This document shows, in pieces, positions 27,773 to 38,935 of a DNA stretch of 64,000 bases. Position numbers and translations under genes: made by a program. Every line of letters begins with the position of its first letter. The first letter of the stretch is position 1. The notes under the pieces were generated by a model. It was not told where the DNA came from and did not search any database. It worked only from the letters and a program-made list of their open reading frames with translations. The DNA lies in NCBI GenBank assembly GCA_025267735.1, contig CM046294.1, positions 43,375,570 to 43,439,569 on the forward strand, in the 5' to 3' direction. Source of the stretch: Mactra quadrangularis. Taxonomy: Eukaryota; Mollusca; Bivalvia; Venerida; Mactridae.

Positions 27773-28314
27773 GATTGAGCTGGGGAGAGTGGAGCTGGGC
27801 TTGTTTCACCGCTGCTTGGAGAATCCGATGTCGAGCCAGTTTTTGATGGAGGTATCGCAGACGATGGTAGACCGTACACTTCCGGTGCTGTTAGGGCGTT
27901 CGGCGGTGCCATGGTAACACCGTTGATGGTAATGCCTCCAAAAGAACTTGTGTTACATCCGGCGATATTACAGTTACTTGTAGGGGGTGGAGGGTTTACC
28001 GTCCCAGGTGAAATACTGTTCATTGTGATGCCATTAGCAGCGAGACCACAATTCCCCGACGGCGCCGTCGGTATACCTGTTAAAGCATATCCGCTGAATG
28101 CAGCTTGTAGTCCGTTCAATGAGAACCCATTTAGTCCATTTTGCAAACAGTTTAGACCGGCGGCAGGAATTCCTCCAAATGTGAACGCATTTAGATGTCC
28201 GGCCGTCGGCGGAAATCCATTTAATGTTGGTGAAATTGTCGACGGTGACGTAGCTGCTGACGTCACGCCGGTTTGTGGAACTAGAGTAAGCATGTCGTTG
28301 ACAATGCGCATATC
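27773..28314 (-). CDS. Orphan coding exon, N/G/P/S-rich, possibly channel M3-M4 loop
   Basis: A 542-nt open block with a TTTTTCTAG acceptor and a GTAAGT donor, so an internal exon of 180 codons plus two bases. It begins DMRIVNDMLTLVPQ and continues as low-complexity sequence rich in Asn-Gly-[LIV] repeats, with a PPPP tract and a Ser/Pro-rich end. It is clearly richer in GC than its surroundings, as real coding sequence would be. Its phase-0 start fits the phase-0 end of channel exon 8, so it could encode the long intracellular loop after an 18.4-kb intron. It could equally be from an unrelated gene such as an RNA- or DNA-binding protein. No domain was recognised, and the next exon was not found. 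Confidence 0.6.
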
Positions 28315-29383
28315 CTAGAAAAAAGCACTAAAAATTAACTTTCTTTCTTTTAAATAATTTTCTCTAACAATGCTATGTCCTCACACAAAAATTTAAGAAC
28401 TTAAAACGACCTTGAGCAACCCTTTTATCTAAGTAAAACTAAAATGTTTGAAAGTCAGCTGTTATCAATGTCATTTATATTCTGTCACTGACGGTAGACC
28501 AGAAATAATGCCTTCTGTATCTCACTAAGACAGTAATATCATATTTTAAAACCTCTGATGTCACGCTCGTTTTTATGTAAACTGAACTTAGATTACGATT
28601 TGCAACTAGGATATACAAAATTGCACACACTTCAAATGTAGGTTAGCTTGTCCGATATGAACTTGATTGAACTTATTAAAACTTATCAAAAGTCAAACAT
28701 TTGATGTCCTAACTATCTACAATAGCAATAAAGATGCTTGTGTGTTGCTATACTGTCGTCTGCAAATTTTTAGATTTGAAAAGGTCTTTTTTATTTAACA
28801 ATAGGTTTCGCAATTTCTTCCAAAAATGTTATCACAGTCCCTTTAAACTTAAATCACGCGCGACTCTTTAATTATCATGCATTCACCACGTAAAACTATA
28901 TAATTATTACAAAATTAATCCGATCTTAAATTAATCACAGTTTTTTCACAACAAAGCTATTATCACGCAACACCGCTTAAAATCTTAAATTAAGTAGATG
29001 CTGGTTTACTTATACCTCCATCTACGCTCGCCAACTTCTGTCAGCCTTTTAACACAAACCATAACGTATTCATTATCTTTTAAACCATACCGTGGTCACA
29101 GTCTGCTGCGCCGAAGTGAGAATGATGTTCCACATTTATGAAATGTGACAATCAAGTACTACCTGTTTTATTCCGGTCCGTCAGAAGGATGACGAAAAAC
29201 CGCCTGCGGGACTAAATGTAAGCCGTTAAGTTAGCAATTTAGTAGATTTTATCATGAAGGAAATCGTAGCGTATACATTATGACCTCTGTTGTGTCATTT
29301 CTAAGGTATATTGCACTCGTGCATGCATTGTGCGCCACAAAATTGTTTAAATAGTGCACTCGGTTCAAAACTATCTGGATATG
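28315..29383. other. No gene recognised
   Basis: AT-rich sequence upstream of the orphan exon. No coding exon or start seen. Confidence 0.4.
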
Positions 29384-29566
29384 CACGTGATATTTGAGAT
29401 ATCACGTGATGTGAATAAAAACCACGTGAAAATCAAAAATGTTGTTTATTTCGTATGACGTTCCACGTGATCCTCAGCTGCACGTGATTCTTAACCCATC
29501 ACGTGATGCAAAGACAAGCCACGTGCTATTACATCATTTCGAGTATAATATCTGACGTTGCACGTG
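29384..29566. promoter_or_regulatory. Cluster of eight CACGTG motifs
   Basis: CACGTG is at 29384, 29403, 29423, 29464, 29481, 29500, 29520 and 29561, mostly as CACGTGAT. CACGTG is the E-box bound by bHLH-Zip factors (USF, MITF/TFE, Myc types). The cluster is about 1.1 kb upstream of the minus-strand exon at 28314. Whether it is a promoter is inference. Confidence 0.45.
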
Positions 29567-29630
29567 ATTTGTCTCGCTTCGTGAATCACAAAGATAAGGC
29601 ACAGCACAAGAAATCCAGAAAACGAGCGAG

Positions 29631-29943
29631 CAGCCCTGCGTTCAGTTACCGCGAACATTACAAAACGTTCCGTAATGATACATTCGGAACTCCTCGGCCA
29701 TTCGCTGCAAATAATCTAGGACATATTTAGACGCTATTTTGAAACTACCGGTGTTAAAGTAAACAAATATATGATCGTTTAGGCATTGAGTGATGTTTCG
29801 TTTTTAGTCCGTAAATTTTGATTGCCTTAACGATCTCATATTTGTGTATTAGATTAGGTTATTAGCAGCGAATGGCCGAGGAGTTCCGAATGTATCGTTA
29901 TGTAACGTTCTGTAACGTTTTGTGTAATTGAACACGCTACAGG
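29631..29943. mobile_element. Family C foldback element, copy 2
   Basis: Nearly identical to 11258-11580, with the same arms (CATTCGGAACTCCTCGGCCA). It has lost about a dozen bases of the central stem (AAACATCACTT). The plus-strand frame entering it from 29503 is not a gene. Confidence 0.85.
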
Positions 29944-29989
29944 AGACGTGTGCTCTAGTTGGCCTGAATTTCTTTCTGGTCTCAATCTG

Positions 29990-30335
29990 TATTGTCAGAA
30001 TTTTTTTTTTTGGTATAGCTTTCATTTTTTCAGTATTTCTATTTTGGTTTGCTCTCTGTTTTCCAGAATTTCTATTTTGGTTTGCTCTGTTTTCCAGAAT
30101 TTCTATTTTGGTTTGCTCTGTTTTCCAGAATTTCTATTTTGGTTTGCTTTCTGTTTTCCAGAATTTCTATTTTGGTTTGCTCTGTTTTCCAGAATTTCTA
30201 TTTCTGTTTTGTCTGGATTTCTATTTTAGTATAGTTATTCATTTTGTCATTTTTTCTTTTTTTGTTTGCTCTCTACTTTGTCAGAATTCATTTTTTGGCA
30301 CTGTACTCTATTTTGCCAGAATTTCTATTTTGCTC
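29990..30335. repeat. 31-bp T-rich minisatellite
   Basis: About nine units of CCAGAATTTCTATTTTGGTT plus TGCTCTGTTTT, decaying at both ends. All three forward frames stay open and give Phe-rich artefacts. Confidence 0.9.
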
Positions 30336-30389
30336 AATTTTTTTCAAAGCCAGCATATTATCTACTTTTCATCAGATATAAATCCATAG

Positions 30390-30458
30390 TCCGAACTGAG
30401 ATTCGAACCCACGACCTCTCGAGTCGTAAGCTGGTGCTCTACCACGTCGCCATACAAA
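30390..30458 (-). mobile_element. tRNA-like SINE head or tRNA pseudogene
   Basis: On the minus strand there is GTGGTAGAGCACCAG (box A like) and GGTCGTGGGTTCGAATCTC (box B). The anticodon stem does not pair, so it is unlikely to be a working tRNA. Confidence 0.5.
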
Positions 30459-31425
30459 CTAGCTTGAAGGGAAGGGAGTACAAGAGCCGTATTATACATC
30501 TACTTCACACTCGCATTAAATATTTTGTGTTTACGTTTATTTATGTGTATCCACTTTAACTTACTTTATCTGCCGACATGATATATTCATTAATCATGAC
30601 GACTATTTACCAAAAACAAAAACAAAATGGAGGACAATATAAATTTATCATTCATACTACATTATGACATGTTTTGCCATGTATAGTATAGAGCACGAGT
30701 AGCAGTTTGATATGAATATCTGTCAACGACCCAAGCAAATTGGTATATTTTCTATCAAAGTGCCATGAATATTCGATTTGAGTTGGACAACGGATATTCA
30801 ATTTTTTGTTAAAACATGTTAAGATCTTTACTTATTCATTTTATCTACGTATTTAAACCACTACCGCTACTTGCCATGTGAAACGTAGAATGATATGAAT
30901 TTGCCTAATAATTCTCAAAAACATTCTATTTCTAAAACTCAAAATAGCAGCTTTTACGTAAGAAAACAATCTTCTAATGGCCCATTAAAATTCTAAAAGC
31001 CCAGTGATTTTCGTGCCAATGCTTTATAAAACTCACAAAAGTATTTTGATAATAAAAGTTGTTTGTCAAATTGCTCTAACAATTGTGATTATTCGAACAC
31101 CGTTGTCCTGTTTTCAAAATGTTTATACAGAATATTTTGAGAATTTTCAAAGAGTTGATATTTAAGTTGAAATCTTTAAACAAGAAGCTTTATATAGATC
31201 AATGACTTGTATTAAATGATGCCAATAACATGACTCGTCAATAACGTGAAAGTACATTCATGCAGTCACTGTAAAAGTTCACTATAAAGCCCAAATTGTT
31301 ATTGGAAAATTATGTGAATTTTTACTGTTATGGTTCCTAAGGATTTATTTGAGACAAGTATTGTCCTTATAATCAGACTTTTCTGCATAAAAATTTAAAA
31401 ACCATCAACCATATAGTGTGCTTCC

Positions 31426-31712
31426 AGGGGCGGATCCAGGATTTTTTCTTTGGGGTGGTCCGGACTTTTTCTAGGGGGGTCCAAACTTTCGAACCAAAAC
31501 CACATTATACACATTTTGCAGAATAATGCAACATATTAATAATAAAAACTACATAACCATTTAATCTATGTTAAGCACCGCGAAAAACATGCTTCATGGA
31601 ATCATGCAACTTAAAATGACTTACAGTTAAGATATACACATTTGGACAGGTACATTTTGAAAATTCCAGGGGGGTCCGGATCCCCCTGACCCCCCCCCCT
31701 AGATCCGCATAT
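31426..31712. mobile_element. Family B element, copy 2
   Basis: AGGGGCGGATCCAGGATTTT at the left, CTAGATCCGCATATGG at the right, same core order as at 4014. Confidence 0.8.
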
Positions 31713-32039
31713 GGCTTCACTCTTATGTAATTATTATACATTTTGTATATTTACATTTTTATATATATATTTTACAGGAAATACGTATAAATGTAATGAT
31801 GTAATTTAACCTGTACGGTTTTATTCAAATTTTAGCGACATCCGTTGTAAATATGTTATGTAGATGACATGCGATAGTATTAAAAAATAATATAATACAT
31901 TTTATCCGCTTGACTCCAAATTATAGAAATAAATGACAAAAGATATTATCCTTGTGGTTTTTTATACTATTAGATTCTACTTTCAATGAAAACTTTTTTG
32001 TCCGTGAAGAATTAATTTGCTTTAATTAGACCTTTTTGC

Positions 32040-32800
32040 ACTGATGGGCGCATTTTCGCCAATAAGTGCTTTTGTACCGGCGAGCGTTTTTGACAAAGTA
32101 GCGTTCTTATGCCTCAGTCCCATAAAATCGTGGCTTGTTGCGGACCCGTACGTGCAGACAGTCGTAGGCCATGTGAAGCCTTGCGTATTAAGGTAACGGT
32201 ACACTTATGGCACAAAACAACACACCCATACGGAGCCGTAGCTGGAAGATTTGCAAGTTTAATTCATACTCGGCCACGATTGTGTTCACGAGTTGACTTT
32301 GAAACTGATACGTGTATCCTGGGGTCATCTCACAGACCCTAGTAAAAACGTAACAGTACGTACGGGTACGCAAGAGTTCGTACGGGTCCTTGCGGAGCTT
32401 GATCGCAAGGCGCCCGTACGGTGCCCTCACGGCTATTTTATGTTTATGGGACTGTAGTTTTATATAGCTTCAGGCGTCTTTATTAAAACGATGGCGAGCG
32501 TCTTTTAGCGCCGATAGCGTTTTTGCGACAGCGGACTTTTTTTCACCGCTGAGATCTTTTTGCACTGTCGATTAGCGTTCATATGAAGCAAAGCGTCTTT
32601 TAGCACCGATAGCTTTTTTAACTTTTTATAGAAAATAGCGTCTTATAACGCCGGTGAGCGTTTTTTAGCGCCGATAGCGTTTTTGCGACAGTGAACGTAT
32701 TTTTGCACCGCTTAGATCTTTTTGCACTGTCAATAATTTTTGCAGTAGTGAGCGTTTTTTTTGCGACACTAAGCATTTTAGTGTCACTTTTTGGTGCCGA
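32040..32800. repeat. GCG-rich imperfect repeat array
   Basis: Repeated phrases TTTTAGCGCCGATAGCGTTT, TTTGCGACAG, AGATCTTTTTGCACTGTC and GAGCGTTTTT recur at irregular spacing on both sides of an inserted element (32115-32454). No open frame continues through it. Confidence 0.6.
32115..32454. mobile_element. Inverted-repeat element inserted in the GCG-rich array
   Basis: Ends CAGTCCCATAAAATCG and TTTTATGTTTATGGGACTG, with CGTACG and GCCCGTACGG motifs inside. The array phrases resume on either side. The overlapping open frames on both strands show no domain. Confidence 0.55.
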
Positions 32801-33000
32801 AACCTTATGCAGAGTAATGTCGTATATTTCGGTATACTGGAACTATTGAGAATCTACACTAAGGTACAGTTTGATCACATTGACTTGAGACAGAGAATAC
32901 AGTCTGTATATCACTTACATTCACAACATCAGTTGGTCACAGTGTAGTAACTTTAATTTGGTATGGTTTAACATCGTAGCAGCACATTGTATAGGTCATG

Positions 33001-33192
33001 TTACGGCGGTCAGTCAACCTACTTAATCATCACGGTTCCTGGAAAGGCCGAATTTCTTGAATTAGCTGTTAACCAGTTACTTGGCTTATAATAGAATTTA
33101 GATAAGTTCTAGACTCCACGATTGTATGCCCCGCACGGGAATCGAACCCATGACCCCTAGATAAGAAGACACTTGCTCTGACGACTGAGCTA
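33001..33192 (-). mobile_element. SINE family B, minus copy
   Basis: Reads in reverse: AGCTCAGTCGTCAGAGC-like box A, GGGTTCGATTCCCGTGCGGG box B, then body and GGTTGACTGACCGCC. Diverged from the copy at 40960. Confidence 0.7.
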
Positions 33193-33312
33193 TGAAATTT
33201 CTGATGATTGCGTTGAATTAAATTGTAGCTAGTATTGAGAATCCTACTAGACTCTGCGAACGAGAATGATTGTCACATGACAATCTGAACAAACTCTAGC
33301 ATTTTTGTTTCT

Positions 33313-33862
33313 TATTTTCATTCAACTGTCAGTGACAAAGACATTAACCCCATTGTTTTAAATAATGACTACAACCCATATATACTCATGATCGATAAAA
33401 ACACAGGGGCGGATCCAGGATTTTTTTCTAGGGGGTCCGAACTTTTCTAGGGGGGGGTCCGAACTTTTCTAGGGGGGTCCGAACTTTTCTAGGGGGTCCG
33501 AACTTTTCTAGGGGGTCCGAACTTTTCTAGGGGGGGGGGGTCCGAACCTCGAACCATTACCACATTATACACATTTTGAAGAATAAATGCAACATATTGA
33601 TAATAAAAACTACATAACCATTAAAACTATGTTAAGCACCGAGAAAAACTGCTTCATACTACTTAAAAATGACTTACAAGCAAGAAATACACTAATGGAC
33701 AAGTACATTTTCCAAATTCTAGGGGGGTCCGGACTCCCCTGACCCCCCGCTAGATCCGCCCATGAAACATATACATGTACTCATATTTGATTACAAAAAA
33801 ATATCGAGTATTTAAATCAGTGGGATTAATGTATGCGCCACTGACAGTTGAATAAAATGAAG
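33313..33862. mobile_element. Family D inverted-repeat element, copy 2, split by an insertion
   Basis: Left ATTTTCATTCAACTGTCAGT, right CACTGACAGTTGAATAAAAT. Inside sits a family B element (33405-33763). The inner phrase GGGATTAATGTATGCGCCAC is the complement of one in copy 1. Confidence 0.75.
33405..33763. mobile_element. Family B element, copy 3, with expanded end
   Basis: Same ends and core as the others. The left G-rich part has grown to five consecutive units of about 18 bp (GGGGGTCCGAACTTTTCTA), so this copy is longer. Confidence 0.8.
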
Positions 33863-34167
33863 CAATACTATAACTCATCGAGTGCTATTCTGCATACAAA
33901 ATTGTTCTTTTTCTATTTTATTTTATTTTTTGCTTATAGGGTATATATGAATGTCGGATAAAGTAGCATTTCCTTTGTAAAAATATACTTCATAAAATCT
34001 GATAGGCTTAATAATGAAAGTGATATCCGTTTAAAAAAAGCTGATGCATACAAGTGAAATGCTTGTTCTAATTTTTGACTGTGGCTCATGAATTTGTGTG
34101 TCCGTAAAAAAAGACAAAATTTTGTATATTCATCTTCAAACTAGCCCATAATGCAATAGTCAACACT

Positions 34168-34393
34168 GTGCTAAAATCTTACGAAAAATGTAATCGTAAG
34201 TCAATTTCATAAATTTTACGCTTTAAAGTCAGATGGATAATAAACTTTGTTATGGTGATCAAAATGTATACAATATTCTACATAATTAAATAATATTTGG
34301 AATTGATTGGCCTAAAAATGACAGTATTATTAATGTTTCTTACTTTTGACTTACGATGATTTTTATCGTAAGATTTTTTGTGAAAAGCAGCAC
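34168..34393. mobile_element. MITE family A, copy 3
   Basis: Outer ends GTGCTAAAATCTTACG and, reversed, GTGCTGCTTTTCAC. Inner CTTACGA/TCGTAAG arms and body as in copies 1 and 2. Confidence 0.8.
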
Positions 34394-36282
34394 TTAATGA
34401 AGAAAGCCTAACTACGAACCAACCAGCTTTAAGATCGCTTTTTTCGATAAAATTGTCTTATATACAGACTAAATTACAATATCATTATTTGTGACTAAAA
34501 TGGCCAGCCAAAACAGCCGTTTTGACCCCTCTGGCCCTTCTAGCGGTTTTGGCTAACTTCAACTACGGGAAATTGTTCACAAAGGAGGACAGAAAGTCAC
34601 GGACAAAGCATGCACATATATTTATCCTAAGGACATCATCGATTCGACATAATATTATTGAAATCGATGTAATATTTTATTTGGAACCTACCTCTATGTT
34701 TTTTATACTCCAGATAAAATCAGTTGTTGGGTGAATGGTCTAGAATGACCCAATAACCTGGTAACCTGTCACCATAGTCTTATATAACACTTTATTTACC
34801 TGTCTGTCTAGTAGACAAAGAGCTGTTTTAAACGTACATTTATTTTTCTGGACAGATAATAAATATGTTGTTGTTGTTTTTAAGTTCGGGACGTCAATGT
34901 TAATATATTTTTGGCTTTTAAGGCTTTTGTAGCGAAGTTGTTGAAACATGCAATTGTCGTTGAACTTCGTTTTTATCCTATATTTATTGGCCGTTAAACT
35001 CTGTACATTTTCAAAACATTTCCTTAATCAAAAAGCAATGGACTTGTCTAAGTTAGTAATTAAACCCCCACACCCAAAAAAATAAAAATTGGGGGTATAT
35101 AGAAGTCAGCTTATCTGTCGGATGGTCGGTCTGTAGCTTTTTCTTGTACGCTCAATTTCTCTGTACAGATTTGATTCAAACTTCACATATGTACCAGATA
35201 TAAGGCAGACATGTCCATGACCCATTTTGGTTACGGTCCATTGATTATTTGCCGAGTAAAGGTTCTATAATGACAAATCCTGTCCACTCATGTTCTCAGC
35301 ACCCAATTTTTTGGACTCATTTTATCACATTCAGTCAACGGTCGGGAATTTGTAGGACTGGGTTTTTTTCCTGTATAATTTACAAGACATGAGTTTTGAC
35401 TTTGTCTCCTGATAACATGTAGCTGCAACCGAAAGGGTCATTCTTAGCACAATTTACTGACCACAATGTTAATATTAGGGCTATGGATCGTTGAGCAAGT
35501 GGCGATCCGATCCGAACCACGATTCATGTGTTGCGATTCACGAATCGAACCACAAATCACATGTTAATGGAAAAGCATACAGAAATTCATGTAATAACAA
35601 AATAAGTGAAAAAATACAGATGCTTTTACTTTATGGGAAACCATGTGCTCCAAACATTACTATCAGACGTTTTATGGGCATTTTCAGTGATAACATTTTT
35701 GTTCAAATGTGTATCAATCGAAATTTTGACACTGGATTATTCGGTCCCTACATAAATTAAAGTTTTCATTAGTGGAGCAACTCGTTTTTTAGTGGTAATT
35801 AAGCTGTAAATGTTCTTTCATTTTTTTTCAAAATAAGATCGCGACTGACGATTTCGGACGTGACGAATATTGCCATTGGTACTCGATTTTCCATTCGAGA
35901 TCGCGAATATCCGAGTACTCGGATACTCGCCGCAGCCCTGGTTAATATTCACCAATCAATAGATAAATATCCTGTACTTCACCGGTATGCTGGCATAAAA
36001 GAACAAAAAAACCACACTATTTAGTTGTCATTCAAAGTCTTCAAATTTGACCTGGATTCCAACACAAACAAAAATAGTCAAGATCTGTGGTCATGAATCC
36101 ACCACCCCCTCCTCTCAACCATTGCATGGTCACGGCGAAACTGATGTCAATGACCTTCTAACCAGTGGACCAAGGAGACAGGTCAGATGACAAACAATTT
36201 AATGCCCTAACCTTTTTATGTTAACCATCAATGATGACGTACATAAATACTGTTACATTTATACATGTTTGTTTAGTGTTAT
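34394..36282. other. No gene recognised; one probable dispersed repeat
   Basis: 35090-35230 (GGGGGTATATAGAAGTCAGC ... GATTCAAACTTCACATATGT) has the look of a dispersed repeat, but no second copy is in the window. 35490-35570 and 35838-35935 have diverged CGAATCG / CGATCCG and GAGTACTCGGATACTCG phrases. Confidence 0.35.
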
Positions 36283-36504
36283 CAGTAGCCTGTTCAATTA
36301 CTCCGAACGTCCCGAAACGTTCCGTAACGTTAGGTTAGGGACAACTCAACCCAAAGACAACTCAACCCGAGAAAACTCAATACCACACGAATGGTTTGAG
36401 TTGTCCCAACTTTTGGTTGAGTTATCCACGGGTTGAGTTGTCTTCGAGTTGATTTGTCCCGTATCCGTAACGTTAGCTGACAGTCGTTACTGAACACGCA
36501 GCTG
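36283..36504. mobile_element. Family C-related foldback with ACAACTCAACCC core
   Basis: Outer arms CCTGTTCAATTACTCCGAAC / GTTACTGAACACGCAGCTG and CGTAACGTTAG / CCGTAACGTTAG resemble family C. Inside, GACAACTCAACCC repeats face inverted GGTTGAGTTGTC copies. Only the outside is shared with copies 1 and 2. Confidence 0.65.
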
Positions 36505-37316
36505 ATAAACTAGCTTGCTATGACGTAGAACAGCTCTAGGTTACACCAAATGACCATTATCAACCAAAATATCTGGTCCATGTCAGATAATGAATTATCT
36601 TGTTTGACTCTGAAGGACAAATTTTATACACTTAACTGTTTATTATATCTTCATGGTTCGAGAAGTCCCTACGCCCTTCATGGAGCATTCTTACGCACCA
36701 AGCCGTTGTACATTGTTGTAAACCACATAGTACTTATATGTTAAAGCCCCATTATCAAAAGTAACACTGTTTTGGACTGCAAAGAAAGTAGACATTTATC
36801 TTTTCAAACACCACTAATGAACAAGGTTTTTTTAAGTGCAAATACGCTGTACATGTATTTTTTTAATATTATGTTAGTTCTCAAACCGAAAGTGGAATTT
36901 TGTTGTCAATTCTTCAAATAATAGTTTTTATCACATTACGTTTGAGATTTAGTCTTAATACAGAAAAAACTGGAAAACTTTTGAAGGGTAGCACCCCCTT
37001 GCTGGGGATCACGCTATTCTGACGTGGATAGGGACCCCGTTCGAGAAGGGCCAGGGTAGCTGAATTGATACGTTCTAAAATATATTGAGTCCCATTTTTG
37101 TGTGAATAAGAATAATCCAAAATCATATGAGGAAGTACAAACTTGAGCTGTTTATTAGACAGAAACATATGGATCAGAGAGCAAAACATGTATACATTTT
37201 ATCTTAATTTACATAGTTAGGCTCTAGTTGGGAATATATTACTCTTGCAATTTATTTAAATCATTTAAAGCATCATAAGGAGTCGACTTTCCTCGTTATC
37301 CAAGTAAAACGACGAA

Positions 37317-37611
37317 CCCGGGTCGATAGCGCAGTTGGTAGCGCGCAGGTATTAGGAATCTCGTGTCCGAGGGGGTGCGGGTTCGAATCCCACCCGGGGA
37401 GGTTATACCCTTCCATGAAAATTTGACAATAATGTCGATTTTCCTCCATTGATTAGATAATATCGAGAAGTTTCCGGCCTTGTGGAAGGGTAGGCGAGTA
37501 CTGGTTATAGACAATGGTCGAGGAAAGCTAGGTTAGGTGCGCTGGACGCCGTAAAATGACCTATATTGTGTTGACACGGCGTTAACTCCAATAAATAAAT
37601 AAACAAATAAA
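37317..37611 (+). mobile_element. SINE family A, full-length copy
   Basis: tRNA-like head with box A (TAGCGCAGTTGGTAGCGCGC) and box B (GGGTTCGAATCCC), a unique body (GTTATACCCTTCCATGAAAA ... TTCCGGCCTTGTGGAAGGGT), and a tail GACACGGCGTTAACTCC followed by AAATAAATAAACAAAT. It carries an RNA polymerase III internal promoter by analogy. No protein. Confidence 0.88.
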
Positions 37612-38034
37612 ACGATGAAATAGAAACAAAATTTATCAAAAGTTTGATATTTTGACCCCAAACTGATCACAAAAATGTCACATGATGTAGGCACGGAGAT
37701 GAAACATGTACTACAAAATTTACATGATGCAAATGTCTGTATCTTATACTCGTATAAAATATGCCAAGTCATCTAAAATATAAATACTCTCTAAATACAC
37801 TAACTGTTCCAATATTACATAACTGACTGAAGGATGTCCGGTCTATGATATAATAATAATAATGAATTATAAAATACAATCCTGAATTATTACATTATGA
37901 TAATTTGCTAATGATATAAGACAGAATCGCTGTTTGTATGTTAAAGTTGTATACAATCTTTGTATTGTATTTTAAAACAGGAAATTCAAATTTTAATGGT
38001 CAAGACGTTCTATTGTTTTGGCGCCGTTTATAGC

Positions 38035-38238
38035 CACGTGATGTAACGCCTTATTTAGTCACGTGATGTGACGCCTTATTTGGTCACTTGATCTAGTCAC
38101 GTGTGTATATAGGCACGTGATCCACCGCATTTTTAGCTAGCATCGTGAATTGACTCTTAATATAGCACTGTTTTATAGTTCCTTGATCTAAAACGTTATT
38201 TTGCCAAGCGATACAGCATACGGTACTAACGTCACGTG
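38035..38238. promoter_or_regulatory. Second CACGTG cluster with a short tandem duplication
   Basis: CACGTG is at 38035, 38060, 38098, 38114 and 38233. The first two sit in repeated units containing CACGTGATGTRACGCCTTAT. A third unit has CACTTG in place of CACGTG. No gene is recognised next to it. Confidence 0.4.
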
Positions 38239-38357
38239 ACCGTCTTTTTCAGTTGTGCGCTACTTTGCACTTTCACGGTCATAAAGCATTGCTTAACCGG
38301 TTCAAAAATGTTTCTATGAAATTTTTAGTATTTTGATAATTTGATATTAAAGTTAAA

Positions 38358-38935
38358 ATTTGATAACAAGTTGCTTCAAGTTGAAATTTGTGAACGATTT
38401 GTGAACTTGTAGCTTTAAGATAAAATCTGTGAACGTTATGTGAACTTGTAGCTTTAAGATGAAATCTGTGAACGTTATGTGAACTTGTAGCTTTAAGATG
38501 AAATCTGTGAACGTTATGTGAACTTGTATCTTTAAGATGAAATCTGTGAACGTTATGTGAACTTGTAGCTTTAAGATGAAATCTGTGAACGTTATGTGAA
38601 CTTGTAGCTTTAAGATGGAATCTGTGAACGTTATGTGAACTTGTAGCTTTAAGATGAAATCTGTGAACGTTATGTGAACTTGTAGCTTTAAGATGAAATC
38701 TGTGAACGTTATGTGAACTTGTAGCTTTAAGATGAAATCTGTGAACGAAATGTGAACTAGTATCAATAAGGTGAAATCTGTGAACGTTATGTGAACAAGT
38801 TGCTTAAAGTTGAAATCTGTGAACGTGGCGTAAACAAGTTGCTTTGAGTTGAAATCTGTGAACGATATGTGAACGAGCAGCAATAAGTTGAAATCTGTGA
38901 ACGATTTGTGATCAAGTAGCTTTAAGAATGTATTA
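38358..38935. repeat. 39-bp minisatellite, about 15 units
   Basis: Unit: GAAATCTGTGAACGTTATGT followed by GAACTTGTAGCTTTAAGAT. 39 is a multiple of 3, so a 176-codon minus-strand frame stays open; it is an artefact. Single diverged units with similar flanks are at about 26287, 31157 and 60795. Confidence 0.9.

Noticed and set aside
27911..28318. Plus-strand frame opposite the orphan exon
   Set aside because: Shadow of the minus-strand frame, which has both splice sites and the better composition.
29928..30389. Phe-rich open frames on the plus strand resembling a membrane protein
   Set aside because: Translation of a T-rich 31-bp minisatellite that stays open in three frames; no gene signal.
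32022..32430. Overlapping frames on both strands in the CpG-richer segment
   Set aside because: They coincide with an inserted inverted-repeat element and show no recognisable domain.
37317..37400. Functional tRNA gene
   Set aside because: Boxes A and B are present, but the sequence continues into a SINE body and tail repeated several times in the window, and the cloverleaf is not intact.
38353..38883. 176-codon minus-strand frame with a 13-residue repeat
   Set aside because: The 39-bp minisatellite is divisible by three, so stop codons are absent by construction.
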